A stretch of 34,176 bases of DNA from contig PWRA01000135.1 of assembly GCA_003556385.1 (NCBI GenBank), positions 1 through 34,176 on the forward strand, read 5' to 3'. Source of the DNA: Dehalococcoidia bacterium (GTDB taxonomy: Bacteria > Chloroflexota > Dehalococcoidia > GIF9 > AB-539-J10). Below are positions 1-9,745 of the stretch, one piece after another. Under the pieces are notes generated by a model. It had not been told where the DNA came from. It made no database searches and saw only the letters and a list, made by a program, of their open reading frames with translations. The position numbers and the translations under genes were made by a program. Numbering within the stretch: position 1 is the stretch's first letter; each line of letters begins with the position of its first letter.

Positions 1-17
1 AGGCGAAAGGAGGCGAT

Positions 18-1190
18 GTGAAGGTCCACGAATACCAGGCCAAGGCGCTCCTGGCTGAACATGGCATCCCGATCCCTCAGGGGAGAGCGGCCTCTACCCC
101 TGACGAGGCCAGAAGGATAGCGGCTGACATCGATGGCCCCGTGGTGGTCAAGGCGCAGGTCTATGCCGGCGGAAGAGGCAAGGCAGGCGGCATAAGGCTG
201 ACTGAGAGCGCTGCAGATGCCGAGAAAGCAGCGAGCGACCTTATAGGATCGCGACTGGTTACTCCTCAAACGGGGTCGGATGGCGCGCCGGTAAGCAAGG
301 TTCTGGTGGAGGAGGCAAGCGACGTAACGAGGGAGCTCTACCTTAGTATATTGGTTGATAGCGCCAGCCATCTGCCACTGATGATAGCCAGTGAAGCCGG
401 CGGAGTGGAAATCGAAGAAGTGGCTCAATCGAGCCCGGAGAGGATATTTCGGTGCACTATCGACCCTGCTATCGGCTTCCAGCCGTTTCAGGGCCGCAGG
501 CTGGCTTATGGTATGGGCCTCACCGGAGGACAGGTACGTGAGGCGACGCAACTGATGAAGAGTCTCTACAGGCTGTTCCTGGATAAGGATTGCTCGCTGG
601 CTGAGATCAACCCTCTAGGTGTCACCACCGGGGGCGATCTGCTGGCTATAGACGCGAAGATGAACTTCGACGACAGTGCCCTCTACCGGCACAAAGACAT
701 CCAGGAACTGCAAGATAAGGAGCAGGAAGACCCTCTAGAGGTCCAGGCACGCGACTGGGGGATCAGCAGCTATGTCAAGATGGAGGGCGATATCGGCTGT
801 ATGGTTAACGGCGCGGGGCTGGCTATGGCGGTGAACGACCTTATTCAGTACTGCGGCGGCAGAGCCGCGAACTTCCTGGACATCGGCACGCTCAACAACC
901 CCGACAGGGTGGTGAATTCGTTCAAGATGTTCCTTGCCGATCCCAGCGTCAGGGCCGTCCTGGTCAACATATTCGGAGGAATGGCCCGGGTCGACGTGAT
1001 CGCCCAGGGAATAGTCGATGCGTTCCGACAGATGGACATCCCATTCCCCGTAGTCGTCCGCCTGGCGGGCACAAACCTGGACGAGGGCCAGCGCATACTG
1101 ACGCATTCAGGAATACGGTTCATCGAGGCCACAGATTTCTATGACGGCGCGCAGAAAGCAGTACAGGCTGCAAAGGGAGTTACGGGATGA
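18..1190 (+). CDS. sucC: Succinate--CoA ligase (ADP-forming type) subunit beta
   Basis: The 390-residue product matches the succinyl-CoA synthetase beta subunit along its whole length. The enzyme interconverts succinyl-CoA and succinate with formation of a nucleoside triphosphate in the TCA cycle; beta carries the ATP-grasp nucleotide-binding domain. Visible marks are MKVHEYQAK at the N-terminus, GGRGKAGG near residue 52, EINPL near 195, DAKMNFDD near 214 and [10 protein letters not shown] near 318. The GTG start at 18 has a strong AAAGGAGG ribosome site at 7-14. The stop overlaps the sucD start by 4 bp, as expected for a coupled alpha/beta pair. One oddity is that the family's usual LDVGGGA loop reads LDIGTLNN (from D288), so a related acyl-CoA ligase such as malate-CoA ligase is an alternative substrate assignment. 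The promoter lies outside the window. Confidence 0.93.
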   Translation: MKVHEYQAKALLAEHGIPIPQGRAASTPDEARRIAADIDGPVVVKAQVYAGGRGKAGGIRLTESAADAEKAASDLIGSRLVTPQTGSDGAPVSKVLVEEASDVTRELYLSILVDSASHLPLMIASEAGGVEIEEVAQSSPERIFRCTIDPAIGFQPFQGRRLAYGMGLTGGQVREATQLMKSLYRLFLDKDCSLAEINPLGVTTGGDLLAIDAKMNFDDSALYRHKDIQELQDKEQEDPLEVQARDWGISSYVKMEGDIGCMVNGAGLAMAVNDLIQYCGGRAANFLDIGTLNNPDRVVNSFKMFLADPSVRAVLVNIFGGMARVDVIAQGIVDAFRQMDIPFPVVVRLAGTNLDEGQRILTHSGIRFIEATDFYDGAQKAVQAAKGVTG

Positions 1191-2062
1191 CCATCCTGGT
1201 TAATGAGAACACGAGGCTATTAGTCCAGGGAATCACAGGCAGTGAGGGCAGTTTCCACACCGAACGCTGTCTGGAATACGGCACTACTGTCGTGGCCGGG
1301 GTCACGCCCGGCAAGGGCGGTAGCCAGCATCTCGGAGTGCCGGTTTTCGACTCTGTCGACAAAGCCATAAGTGAGACTCGAGCGAACGCCAGCATTTTGT
1401 TTGTTCCTCCTGCCTTTGCCGCCGATGGTATCCTGGAGGCCCTAGATGCCGGCGTACCTCTGGCCATATGCATAACGGAGGGCATACCGGTTCTCGATAT
1501 GGTAAAGGTGCACCGATACCTGAAAGGCAGATCGACGAGACTTGTCGGACCCAACTGCCCGGGGGTTATCTCTCCAGAAAAATGTAAGGCCGGCATCATG
1601 GTGGGAGAAATCCACCTTTCCGGCAGCGTCGGCGTAGTCTCCCGTAGCGGTACCCTGACCTACGATGTCGTATCCCAGCTCACCAGTCTGGGGATCGGGC
1701 AATCCACCTGCGTCGGCATCGGCGGCGATACACTGCCCGGCAGCACCTTTACCGACATCCTGGAACTCTTTGAGGCAGACCCCGATACCAGGGCCGTGGT
1801 TCTTATAGGTGAAATAGGCGGCACTATGGAGCAGGAAGCGGCTGACTTCATACGCCTGGGCATGACCAAACCTGTGGTCGCCTTCGTCGCGGGCAGCACT
1901 GCTCCGCCGGGGAAGAGAATGGGACACGCCGGGGCGATCATCACCGGGAGTGCCGGCAGGGCTTCTGAGAAGATAAAGGCGCTGGAATGGGCTGGTGCTA
2001 CCATATGCCCCAACCCTGCAGAAGTGGGCCCTACCACGAAGAAGGTATTGGAGAGCATGTAA
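1187..2062 (+). CDS. sucD: Succinate--CoA ligase subunit alpha
   Basis: The 291-residue protein is the CoA-binding, histidine-phosphorylated subunit of succinyl-CoA synthetase. It begins with the typical [16 protein letters not shown] segment (CoA-binding Rossmann fold) and carries [31 protein letters not shown] and [11 protein letters not shown]. Near residue 246 it has KRMGHAGAI, which contains the active-site histidine that becomes phosphorylated in this family. Length is normal (about 290). The ATG at 1187 overlaps the sucC stop in an ATGA arrangement, so the two subunits are probably made in equal amounts by translational coupling. All alpha-subunit motifs look intact, which argues that the enzyme is active even though the beta subunit has an altered loop. 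Confidence 0.95.
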   Translation: MTILVNENTRLLVQGITGSEGSFHTERCLEYGTTVVAGVTPGKGGSQHLGVPVFDSVDKAISETRANASILFVPPAFAADGILEALDAGVPLAICITEGIPVLDMVKVHRYLKGRSTRLVGPNCPGVISPEKCKAGIMVGEIHLSGSVGVVSRSGTLTYDVVSQLTSLGIGQSTCVGIGGDTLPGSTFTDILELFEADPDTRAVVLIGEIGGTMEQEAADFIRLGMTKPVVAFVAGSTAPPGKRMGHAGAIITGSAGRASEKIKALEWAGATICPNPAEVGPTTKKVLESM

Positions 2063-2135
2063 GTTCTGTTGGCCGCCGACCTGAGGCGACTCCTCCGGCC
2101 TGTGATCGACACGTATTCCGACAGTACACTGACCA

Positions 2136-3647
2136 ATGAAGCGTTGTTCTTTGATTGAAGAAGTCTTCATCCCCTTAACTGCTCCCGAGCTGTTCGAGAC
2201 AATAGAGAACCGACCCTATAGCTTTCTGCTCGATAGCGGCATGGATCACAGCAGGCTGGGAAGGTATTCCTTTCTGGGCAGCGACCCCTTTCTCGTAATG
2301 AACAGCCGCGGTCCCGAGATCACCGTGGTGCGCGGACACGAGCGGGAAGTGCAACACGGCAACCCGTTTGATATCCTGGGCGAGCTGCTCGCGACATACA
2401 AGTTGGATCGCTGTCGGGCGCCCGTCCCGTTCACCGGTGGCGCAGTCGGCTATTTCGGCTACGACCTGCGCCATTTCGTGGAACGCGTCCCGTCGGCAGC
2501 TGCAGATGATCTTGAGTTACCCGAGAGTTACTTCGCCTTCTATGACTCCGTAATCGCCTACGACCACCTTGACGAACGAGCCTACCTCATAGCCACAGGC
2601 TTTCCCGAGCTTGAGGAAGAGCAGAGGTTGAAGCGAGCCAGAACGCGGATGGCGGAGTTGAAGCGGTGGCTTGACGGTATCCGACCGGCCGATGTGACGA
2701 GCCAGGGTCATAAGCACAGCGAAGGCGGTCGATCCTCCGATACAGATCGCCCGTCACTCGCTGGAAATCCCGATCACCCGGAGGGCAGGGAGGTCGCCCT
2801 CCGATCGAATTTCACTCGCGAGGAGTACATCAGAGCCGTAGACAAGGTGCGTGCATACATAGCCGCCGGCGATGCCTTCCAGGTGAACCTATCGCAACGG
2901 TTTGACACGGCTTTGCAGGTGTCCCCTTACGAGCTTCATAAGAGACTGAGGGCGGTTAACCCCTCGCCCTTCGCGGGCTGCCTCAGCTTTCCTGGCGTCA
3001 CCATCGTCAGCGCCTCTCCGGAGAGGTTCCTGAGAAAGCAGGGTGACCGGGTAGAGACGCGTCCGATAAAGGGCACGCGACCCCGGGGCAGCGACCCTGC
3101 TGAAGACGAGCGTCTGGCCAGTGAGTTGATCGAGAGCGTCAAAGACCGCGCAGAAAACGTGATGATCGTCGATCTCGAAAGAAATGACCTGGGAAGAATC
3201 TGCCGCTACGGCACGGTCAAGGTAACCGAGTTGGCGATCCTGGAGACTTTTCCCTCTGTATTCCACCTAACCTCTACCATCGTGGGCAGGTTACGACAGG
3301 GAGTTGACAACACTGCCCTTATCAAGGCCGTCTTCCCCGGTGGCTCGATTACCGGGGCTCCCAAAGTGCGGGCCATGGAGATCATAGATGAACTGGAGCC
3401 AACGAGGAGAAGCGTCTACTCCGGTTCCATAGGTTACCTGGGCTTCAATGATGACCTGGATATCAACATCGCGATTCGCACTTTTCTGATCAAAGAAGGC
3501 AGGGTCTACTTCCAAGTTGGGGGAGGCATCATCTACGACTCCGACTCAGCGGCAGAATATACGGAAACACTGGACAAAGCCAGGGGACTGGTTCAGGCGC
3601 TACAGTTGGCGTCCGGCGTTGTTGTTGCGCCGGAACGAGCGCGCTAA
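2136..3647 (+). CDS. pabB: Aminodeoxychorismate synthase component I (PabB type)
   Basis: The 503-residue protein belongs to the chorismate-utilising TrpE/PabB family. It has an N-terminal region with SFLLDSG and LGRYSFLG (residues 29-48), GGAVGYFGYD (101-110), then the catalytic chorismate-binding domain with NLSQRFD (251-257), PIKGTRPRG (310-318), ERNDLG (348-353) and PGGSITGAPKVRAMEIIDE (401-419). In this family a PIKGT motif (K312 here) is typical of PabB, which makes 4-amino-4-deoxychorismate for folate, whereas anthranilate synthases usually read PIAGT; that is why I call PabB over TrpE. Residues 180-225 form a poorly conserved hydrophilic linker. The glutaminase partner (PabA/TrpG) is not in the window. 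It follows sucD after 73 bp and could be co-transcribed, although the functions are unrelated. Confidence 0.85.
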   Translation: MKRCSLIEEVFIPLTAPELFETIENRPYSFLLDSGMDHSRLGRYSFLGSDPFLVMNSRGPEITVVRGHEREVQHGNPFDILGELLATYKLDRCRAPVPFTGGAVGYFGYDLRHFVERVPSAAADDLELPESYFAFYDSVIAYDHLDERAYLIATGFPELEEEQRLKRARTRMAELKRWLDGIRPADVTSQGHKHSEGGRSSDTDRPSLAGNPDHPEGREVALRSNFTREEYIRAVDKVRAYIAAGDAFQVNLSQRFDTALQVSPYELHKRLRAVNPSPFAGCLSFPGVTIVSASPERFLRKQGDRVETRPIKGTRPRGSDPAEDERLASELIESVKDRAENVMIVDLERNDLGRICRYGTVKVTELAILETFPSVFHLTSTIVGRLRQGVDNTALIKAVFPGGSITGAPKVRAMEIIDELEPTRRSVYSGSIGYLGFNDDLDINIAIRTFLIKEGRVYFQVGGGIIYDSDSAAEYTETLDKARGLVQALQLASGVVVAPERAR

Positions 3648-3727
3648 GAAACCTGCACCCCTGACGGACACGATAAGAACCTCACGCGGGGGACGGGTGA
3701 CCATGGCCGGCGAAGGAGAGGCCGTTC

Positions 3728-4963
3728 CTACTGTATTATCCCCATCTCTTTGCCGACCCGGGCAAATTTGTCCAGGGCAAAATCGAGGTCCTCTCTGGTG
3801 TGAACCGCAGATATCTGGACCCTGATCCGCGCTTGCCCTCTCGGGACAACCGGGAAGCTGAAGGCTCTAACATAGATCCCTTCCTCCACCAGTCTCTGCG
3901 CCATTGCGACCGCTACCTGGGCGTCGTAAAGCATGATGGGTATGATGGGATGAATCCCCGGCTGTATGTCGAAACCAAGCTCGCCTATGCGTCTCCTGAA
4001 ATAAGCAGTGTTCTCGCTTAGCCGATCCCGTAAGTCTGTGCTCCTGTCGATCATGTCCAGTATCTTCATGGTGGCCACCACGACCACCGGCGGCACAGCG
4101 TTGGAGAACAGCCTGGGGCGCGATCTCTGTCTAAGCAAATCGATTATCTCCTTGCGGCTGCTGGTAAAACCACCGACGGCTCCACCCAGACCCTTGCCCA
4201 TGGTGCTGGTGATAATGTCGACCCTGTCCATCACCCCGCAGTGTTCAGGGGTACCACGGCCGGTGGCTCCGAAGAACCCGGTCGAGTGCGAGTCATCCAC
4301 CATCACAAGAGCTCTATATTTGTCGGCGAGATCACAGATCTCCTTGAGAGGGGCGACGTCCCCATCCATACTGAAGACGCCGTCCACGGCGATCAGTCTC
4401 AATCGTTTGTCCTGAGTTTCCTGGAGGTGCTTTTCCAGATCTGTCATATCAGAGTGCTTGAACACCCTGATCTCGGGAAGCATAACATGTCCCTGTTCGA
4501 GTTTCTTCTTGTTGACGACCTGCCACAGTCTTGCGCCATCGATGATCGTGGCATGACTCAACTGGTCGCTTATGATCACGTCGAAGCCGAGGATCACCTC
4601 AAACAGACCGACATTGGCGGCCTCGCATGATGAATAGAGAATCGTATCCTCCATCCTAAGAAACTCGGAGAATAGCTTCTCCAGTTGCTTGTGTACCGTC
4701 TGGGTGCCGCAGATGAAAGGAACCGAGGCCAGACCATAACCCCAGTCTTCGATGCTCTTGATAGCTGCCTGTTTCACCTCGCTGTTATTGGCCAGCCCCA
4801 GATAGTTGTTGGCACAGAAATTCAGGAGTGTGCCTTCGCGGCCCTTCACCCGTATCTCTCTGTCCTGAGGCGAATCGATGAGGAGTTCGTCCTTGAACAG
4901 CCCGCTGTCAACAATAGACTGTAGTTCCTTTTCGTAGAACTCCCTCGCTTCCTTCGTGTACAT
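3728..4963 (-). CDS. kbl: Glycine C-acetyltransferase (2-amino-3-ketobutyrate CoA ligase)
   Basis: The 411-residue protein is a PLP-dependent alpha-oxoamine synthase. It cleaves 2-amino-3-oxobutyrate with CoA into glycine and acetyl-CoA, the second step of threonine breakdown. The family hallmarks are [12 protein letters not shown] (49-60), [11 protein letters not shown] (85-95), [11 protein letters not shown] (222-232) and the PLP-lysine segment [10 protein letters not shown] with K257. Length fits Kbl (about 400). The ATG at 4963 is preceded by a strong AAGGAGGT ribosome site. It lies 56 bp downstream of tdh on the same strand, the classical tdh-kbl pairing, and this context separates it from the sister enzymes BioF and HemA. 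Its 3' end faces pabB across an 80-bp gap in which I see no clear terminator. Confidence 0.93.
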   Translation of the reverse strand: MYTKEAREFYEKELQSIVDSGLFKDELLIDSPQDREIRVKGREGTLLNFCANNYLGLANNSEVKQAAIKSIEDWGYGLASVPFICGTQTVHKQLEKLFSEFLRMEDTILYSSCEAANVGLFEVILGFDVIISDQLSHATIIDGARLWQVVNKKKLEQGHVMLPEIRVFKHSDMTDLEKHLQETQDKRLRLIAVDGVFSMDGDVAPLKEICDLADKYRALVMVDDSHSTGFFGATGRGTPEHCGVMDRVDIITSTMGKGLGGAVGGFTSSRKEIIDLLRQRSRPRLFSNAVPPVVVVATMKILDMIDRSTDLRDRLSENTAYFRRRIGELGFDIQPGIHPIIPIMLYDAQVAVAMAQRLVEEGIYVRAFSFPVVPRGQARIRVQISAVHTREDLDFALDKFARVGKEMGIIQ

Positions 4964-5019
4964 TCTTACCTCCTTCGCTTGCTGTGACCCGCTGTTCTGT
5001 CATCGGGTGCGGGAGACCG

Positions 5020-6072
5020 TTATGGATAGAGTACTACCTTGCCCGAGACCTTCGGCCTTTTGTTCATGGCCTCGAACCCCTTGTCGAAATCCTCTAAAGC
5101 GAACTTATGGGTTATGACCGGGGTGATATCCAGGCGCCCCGAATCCAGTAGCTTCTTCGTTTCCTGCCAGGTCTTCCAGATAAGGCGGCCGGTGATGGGG
5201 AGAATCTTCTTGGCGCTTCTTACGTATTGGCCCGAGTTCTCAATAACAAGCGGGTCGGTATCGATGCCGAAAAGCGAAATCCTCCCCCCATCCCTCGCCA
5301 CTTCCATGGCGAGGTCTCGCGCCGCCCTACTACCTGCCATCTCCAGAACCACGTCGAATCCGGTTCTCAAGTGCAGCTGCGAGATCCGCGCAGACACATC
5401 CTCTTCCTTTTCGTTGATTCCTACATCGGCACCCATCTGCCGGCTTATCTCCAGACGCCTGGGGTGCCTGCCGACCACGACCACAAAGGCGGCCCCCTCA
5501 GCTTTGCATACGCCACTCGCCAACATGGAGGCAGGCCCATCGCCCAGGATGAGCACCGTCTTTCCCTTCAGATCCCTATCATAGTCCCCGAGCGCAGTGT
5601 AGACGGCGTTGCCCAAAGGCTCCTGAAGCGTGGCGATCTCCGGTGGCAGGGCGGGGTTGTTCCTCCAGAGGATGCTGTCAGGGACGGTCGCATACTCCGC
5701 AAAACAGCCGTCACAGGACAGCCCGAATATCTTCCCCTTCTCCGTGTCGCAGATGTGCTTCTGCCCGCTCCTGCACTGGACGCACTTGCCGCAGAAGAAA
5801 TGGGTTTCGGCGGAAACATAGTCGCCAACCCTGAACTTCTTCACCCTCTTACCAACTTCCACGATTTCCCCTGCAAACTCATGTCCCTGAATCTGGGGGA
5901 CCTCCTTTATGTACACCTGGGCGGCTGCATCCCAGTTGTAGATGTGCACATCAGTGCCGCAGATGGATGTTGCCTTTATCTTGACCAGAGCTTCATCCGC
6001 TTTTGGCTGGGGAATATCAACATCCAGAAGCTCTGCCCCCGGGGCCATCCTTGTCTTGACGACTGCTTTCAT
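5020..6072 (-). CDS. tdh: L-threonine 3-dehydrogenase (zinc-dependent MDR family)
   Basis: The 350-residue medium-chain dehydrogenase oxidises threonine to 2-amino-3-oxobutyrate with NAD+, feeding the Kbl reaction encoded just downstream. Visible features are the catalytic zinc ligands C38 (SICGTDVHIYNWD) and H64-E65 (GHEFAGE), four structural-zinc cysteines (C94, C97, C100, C108), and a Rossmann segment VLILGDGPASML. The CGTDVHIY/NWD signature plus the neighbouring kbl favour threonine dehydrogenase over sorbitol or other MDR alcohol dehydrogenases. The ATG at 6072 has only a weak ribosome site. On the minus strand a TAGAAT hexamer lies about 13 bases before the start, but I find no convincing -35 at good spacing, so the promoter is uncertain. 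Confidence 0.9.
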   Translation of the reverse strand: MKAVVKTRMAPGAELLDVDIPQPKADEALVKIKATSICGTDVHIYNWDAAAQVYIKEVPQIQGHEFAGEIVEVGKRVKKFRVGDYVSAETHFFCGKCVQCRSGQKHICDTEKGKIFGLSCDGCFAEYATVPDSILWRNNPALPPEIATLQEPLGNAVYTALGDYDRDLKGKTVLILGDGPASMLASGVCKAEGAAFVVVVGRHPRRLEISRQMGADVGINEKEEDVSARISQLHLRTGFDVVLEMAGSRAARDLAMEVARDGGRISLFGIDTDPLVIENSGQYVRSAKKILPITGRLIWKTWQETKKLLDSGRLDITPVITHKFALEDFDKGFEAMNKRPKVSGKVVLYP

Positions 6073-6256
6073 ACGGAGTTGCTATTCTATCAGAAAACCC
6101 CTGGTCTGGTACAAGCAATCGACTGGACAGACGCAACACATCAGCGGCTTCCCTGCCGGTGATCATCCCTATCTCTACCGCGTTCAACGGAGGACATTTC
6201 TATCGAGTCCCTAAGAGAACGCTATCATGGAGTTTCGACATAGAGCCCAGGGTGAG

Positions 6257-6285
6257 TTGACATGGGTGCTGGGTTGTGTTAAATT
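6257..6285 (+). promoter_or_regulatory. Sigma-70-type promoter for the rpsL cluster
   Basis: TTGACA at 6257-6262 is followed after exactly 17 bp by TAAATT at 6280-6285. A TG one base upstream of the -10 (6277-6278) makes an extended -10. Transcription would start near 6292, at the base of a small hairpin, giving a leader of about 130 nt before rpsL. This is the first promoter of the long ribosomal cluster and is divergent from tdh. Confidence 0.8.
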
Positions 6286-6291
6286 GGGTGA

Positions 6292-6424
6292 CTGGTGTCT
6301 ACCAGAAGGTAAAGGCTTAGATCAAGTGTAAAAGCCGGCTGGCCAAGGCCGAGCGTAGTTCCCCTGAGTAGACCGGGGCATTGCCAGACGGCTTTTCACT
6401 TGCCTAGGGTGAGGGAGCAAGAGA
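6292..6424 (+). promoter_or_regulatory. Structured 5' leader of rpsL (candidate ribosomal-protein leader RNA)
   Basis: A perfect 5-bp hairpin (CTGGT at 6292-6296 with ACCAG at 6301-6305, GTCT loop) sits at the predicted transcription start. It is followed by a long imperfect stem in which 6324-6343 pairs with 6383-6401 in about 18 base pairs, interrupted by one bulge (6329) and one mismatch (6338/6388). Inside lies a CCCC/GGGG hairpin (6361-6364 with 6375-6378). CGGC at 6336-6339 could instead pair locally with GCCG at 6348-6351, so two exclusive folds are possible. There is no long U-tract after the stem, so it does not look like a simple terminator. It is probably a cis-regulatory leader for S12/S7 expression; I cannot name a known RNA family for it. 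Confidence 0.6.
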
Positions 6425-6838
6425 ATGCCAACAGTAAATCAGCTAGTTCGCAAGGGTCGAAAGAAGCTCGGGAAGAAGAGCGATGTTCCGGCACTGCATT
6501 ACATCCGCAATACTATGAAGGGAAGAGTCACCTGGGGTCAAGGGTCGCCTCAGAAGAGGGGCGTATGCATTCAGGTTAAGACAGTTACGCCCAAGAAACC
6601 CAACTCAGCGCTGCGCAAAGTGGCACGGGTCCGGCTGACCAACGGCATGGAGGTGACTGCCTACATTCCTGGCGAAGGGCACAATCTGCAGGAGCACTCG
6701 GTTGTATTGATCCGAGGGGGCAGAGTTAAAGATGTGCCAGGGATTCGCTACCATATAGTGCGGGGCACCCTCGACACCGAGGGCGTAGCAGACCGGAAGC
6801 AAGGTCGCAGCAGATACGGCGCCAAGGCGCCGAAATAG
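6425..6838 (+). CDS. rpsL: 30S ribosomal protein S12 (uS12)
   Basis: The 137-residue protein is the decoding-centre protein S12. It shows [22 protein letters not shown], the very conserved [11 protein letters not shown] (55-65) and GGRVKDVPG (98-106). The lysines that are mutated in streptomycin-resistant strains elsewhere (K57 and K102 here) are the sensitive wild-type residues. Relative to the 124-residue E. coli protein there is an insertion of about 13 residues between VPAL and SPQKRG, which is also known in Gram-positive S12. It is the first gene after the promoter and folded leader, with a GAGGGAG ribosome site upstream, and rpsG follows after 12 bp. Confidence 0.97.
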   Translation: MPTVNQLVRKGRKKLGKKSDVPALHYIRNTMKGRVTWGQGSPQKRGVCIQVKTVTPKKPNSALRKVARVRLTNGMEVTAYIPGEGHNLQEHSVVLIRGGRVKDVPGIRYHIVRGTLDTEGVADRKQGRSRYGAKAPK

Positions 6839-6850
6839 CAGGGATACAAA

Positions 6851-7324
6851 ATGCCAAGAGACCCTAGAAGAGTAGTAAAGAGGACGCCGACGCCCGATGC
6901 TAAATACGCCAGCATCACGGTGGCCAAGTTCATCAACAGGATCATGCTCCGGGGACAGAAGGCCACGGCGGAGGGCATCGTCTATAATGCGTTGCAGCTG
7001 ACTGCCGAGCAGGTGGACAGCGAACCTGCAGAGGCCCTGGAGCGAGCGATCAAGAACGCCACTCCGCTTCTCATGGTCAAGTCTCGCCGTGTCGGTGGAG
7101 CTACCTACCAGGTGCCCGTCGAGGTGCCGGAGGAGCGAGGGCGTGCGCTGGCGATGAGATGGCTCATTGCCTCGGCCCGGGCCCGCGGCGGCAAGTCGAT
7201 GGCAGAAAGACTGGCTTCCGAGCTGGTTGATGCTATTCAGGGGCGCGGGGTAACAATCAAGAAACGTGAAGACCTTCACAGAATGGCAGAGGCCAACAAG
7301 GCCTTTGCTCACTATCGCTGGTAA
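6851..7324 (+). CDS. rpsG: 30S ribosomal protein S7 (uS7)
   Basis: The 157-residue protein organises the 30S head by binding the 3' domain of 16S rRNA and contacts E-site tRNA. The N-terminus [11 protein letters not shown], the central [17 protein letters not shown] beta-hairpin, the ALRW-like LAMRWL and the C-terminal [20 protein letters not shown] are all diagnostic. Length is normal. It lies between rpsL and fusA as in the classical str operon; in enteric bacteria S7 represses this operon, but no S7-binding site can be confirmed here. Confidence 0.97.
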   Translation: MPRDPRRVVKRTPTPDAKYASITVAKFINRIMLRGQKATAEGIVYNALQLTAEQVDSEPAEALERAIKNATPLLMVKSRRVGGATYQVPVEVPEERGRALAMRWLIASARARGGKSMAERLASELVDAIQGRGVTIKKREDLHRMAEANKAFAHYRW

Positions 7325-7365
7325 GGATCGTGTTGAAAGCAGTACTTGAGGAAAAGGATAAGCAC

Positions 7366-9435
7366 ATGGGGCGCGCTTTCGCTCTGGAAAAGATACGGAA
7401 TATAGGAATCATCGCTCATATAGATGCTGGCAAGACCACAGCTACTGAGATGATCCTCCACCATGCAGGCCGTACCTATAAGATCGGCAGTGTTGATGCA
7501 GGGACCGCAGTGATGGACTGGATGGCACAGGAAAGAGAACGGGGTATCACCATTTCGTCGGCGGCCACGACATGTCACTGGCGCGAGCATTCCGTAAACA
7601 TCATCGACACCCCAGGGCACGTAGATTTCACCGCCGAGGTGGAGCGGAGTCTGCGTGTACTGGATGGTGGTGTTGTGATTTTCGATGGCGTAGCGGGTGT
7701 GGAGGCTCAATCGGAGGCCGTCTGGCGCCAGGCAGACAAATATGGTGTAGGCAGGATCTGCTTCGTCAACAAGATGGACAGGCTCGGCGCTGACTTCAAG
7801 CGCACCGTTAACATGATAAACGGTAGATTGCGCACCAAGGCTCTACCGATACAGGTTCCTATAGGCAGCGAGAAGCACTTCAGAGGCATCATGGACCTTG
7901 TGGACAACAGAGTCATCATGTTTCCCGTAGACTCCAACTCAGCCTCTTCTGAGGAAGACAACGCAGCTCTGCTGGCAGAACACCGTCAGAAGCTAATAGA
8001 GGACCTGGCCGAACTGGACGAAGATATTATGCTATCTTACCTTGATGGTCGAGACATCAGTAGCGGTGAAATCAAGGCAGCCATAAGGAGTCTCACCGTC
8101 TCTAACCGGGCAGTCCCGGTCCTGTGCGGCAGTGCCTTGAGAGACAGGGGCATACAGCTATTGCTTGATGCTGTCGTAGACTACCTCCCCTCACCACTGG
8201 ATATTCCTCCTGTTTCCGCTGTTAACCCGAGGAGCGGAGAAGTAGCCTTGCGTGTGACGAGGGATGATGAGCCCTTCTCGGCGCTGGCGTTCAAGACTGT
8301 GTGCGACCCCTTTATGGGGAGATTGGTGTACCTGCGTGTCTACTCAGGCAGGATAAGGGCGGGAGCACAGGTTCTTAACTCCAGTATCGATAAGAGGGAG
8401 AGGATGGGAAAGCTGTACGTTATGCACGCCGATCACCGTCAGGAGGTGGACCACGCTGAGGCCGGCACCATTGTAGCCACTCTGGGTCTCAAGCTGACGT
8501 CCACGGGCGATACACTGTGCGACCCGACACAACCGGTGCTCTTTGAGAAGATCCGGTTTGCCGAGCCAGTACTTGCCATGGCCGTCGAGCCCAAGACCAA
8601 GGCTGACCAGGATAAGCTAGATGATAGTCTCGCCAAGCTAGCCATGGAAGACCCTACATTCAAGATCTACCATGACAAGGAGACCGGACAAACGCTTATC
8701 TCGGGTATGGGCGAACTCCACCTCGAGGTGTTGATGGAACGTATGTTTCGCGAATACGGGATAAGAGTTAATGCTGGTAGACCTCAGGTTGCCTATAAGG
8801 GGACGATCACTTTCCCTGTTGAATCCGAAGGGAAGTTTGTGCGCCAATCAGGCGGTAGAGGGCAATACGGGCACGTGTGGCTGAAGATTGAGCCAGATGA
8901 GCGCGGCAGCGGATTCGAATTCTGCGACCAGATTCGCAGCGGTGCCATACCCAGGGAGTTTGTCCCCTCGGTAGAAGCCGGTGTCAAGTCAGTGTTACAA
9001 AGCGGGGGACCGACCGGCTATCCCATAGTGGACGTCAAGGTAACGCTGTTTGACGGCAGCTTTCACGAGGTCGATTCTTCGGATGTGGCCTTCAGGATGG
9101 CGGGTTTCATGGCGATGAGAGATGGCATCAGCAAGGCGGGCCCCATTATCCTCGAACCGGTTATGGAGGTGGAGATAACGACTCCCGAGCAGTTCGTGGG
9201 CGAGGTCATCGGTGACCTGAACTCGCGAAGAGCTCATATCGAAGGCGTTGAGAGTCGTGGAGATCTGTCCACGATCCGTTGCCTTGTTCCACTAGCAGAG
9301 ACATTCGGATTCGCGGGCGATTTGAGGTCACTCAGTCAAGGTAGGGCAAGCCATACCATGCAGTTCCATCACTACGCTGAACTCCCTCAAAACCTGGCTG
9401 AGCAGATTGCGTCCGGAACAGGAAGAAGCAGATGA
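7366..9435 (+). CDS. fusA: Elongation factor G
   Basis: EF-G is the translocation GTPase. The G domain opens with [19 protein letters not shown] (P-loop H18-T25), then ERERGITI (switch I), DTPGHVDF (G3) and NKMD (G4); domains II to V follow, including [15 protein letters not shown] in domain IV. I start it at ATG 7366 (689 residues, the normal N-terminus) because AGG lies 8 bases upstream. The frame is open from a GTG at 7330, which would add 12 residues, but its ribosome site is too close. The stop overlaps rpsJ by 4 bp. The elongation factor Tu gene that usually follows fusA is absent here. Confidence 0.96.
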   Translation: MGRAFALEKIRNIGIIAHIDAGKTTATEMILHHAGRTYKIGSVDAGTAVMDWMAQERERGITISSAATTCHWREHSVNIIDTPGHVDFTAEVERSLRVLDGGVVIFDGVAGVEAQSEAVWRQADKYGVGRICFVNKMDRLGADFKRTVNMINGRLRTKALPIQVPIGSEKHFRGIMDLVDNRVIMFPVDSNSASSEEDNAALLAEHRQKLIEDLAELDEDIMLSYLDGRDISSGEIKAAIRSLTVSNRAVPVLCGSALRDRGIQLLLDAVVDYLPSPLDIPPVSAVNPRSGEVALRVTRDDEPFSALAFKTVCDPFMGRLVYLRVYSGRIRAGAQVLNSSIDKRERMGKLYVMHADHRQEVDHAEAGTIVATLGLKLTSTGDTLCDPTQPVLFEKIRFAEPVLAMAVEPKTKADQDKLDDSLAKLAMEDPTFKIYHDKETGQTLISGMGELHLEVLMERMFREYGIRVNAGRPQVAYKGTITFPVESEGKFVRQSGGRGQYGHVWLKIEPDERGSGFEFCDQIRSGAIPREFVPSVEAGVKSVLQSGGPTGYPIVDVKVTLFDGSFHEVDSSDVAFRMAGFMAMRDGISKAGPIILEPVMEVEITTPEQFVGEVIGDLNSRRAHIEGVESRGDLSTIRCLVPLAETFGFAGDLRSLSQGRASHTMQFHHYAELPQNLAEQIASGTGRSR

Positions 9436-9740
9436 CTGAGCAGAAGGTTCGAATAAAGGTCAAGAGCTTCGATCACAGATTGGCTGATCAGGCAGTAAGA
9501 CAGATCGTGGAGACGGTTGAACGTACCGGGGCTATAGCGGTCGGGCCGGTGCCGTTGCCCACACACATTGAGAAGTTCTGCGTCATTCGCTCACCCAATA
9601 TAGACAAGGATTCCAGGGAGCAGTTCGAGATCAGGACTCACAAGCGGCTGATCGATATTCTGCAACCCAGCTCCAAGACTATAGACGCTCTGAGTCAGTT
9701 GAACCTGGCGTCCGGAGTGGAGATCGACATCAGGTTGTAG
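9432..9740 (+). CDS. rpsJ: 30S ribosomal protein S10 (uS10, NusE)
   Basis: The 102-residue protein is S10, a 30S head protein that also acts as NusE, the partner of NusB in antitermination and of NusG in coupling. [29 protein letters not shown] and the loop [19 protein letters not shown] with the RTHKRLIDI segment are typical. Its ATG overlaps the fusA stop in an ATGA junction. This joins the str and S10 operons directly without tuf between them. Confidence 0.97.
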   Translation: MTEQKVRIKVKSFDHRLADQAVRQIVETVERTGAIAVGPVPLPTHIEKFCVIRSPNIDKDSREQFEIRTHKRLIDILQPSSKTIDALSQLNLASGVEIDIRL

Positions 9741-9745
9741 TTAAG

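Noticed and set aside
5227-6162. A 311-codon plus-strand frame opposite tdh.
   Set aside because: tdh has all its zinc ligands and family motifs on the minus strand; the plus frame reads as shadow sequence.
6324-6401. Reading the rpsL leader stem as an intrinsic terminator.
   Set aside because: The stem encloses 39 bases and the T-run lies inside the 3' arm rather than after it, so it does not have terminator form.
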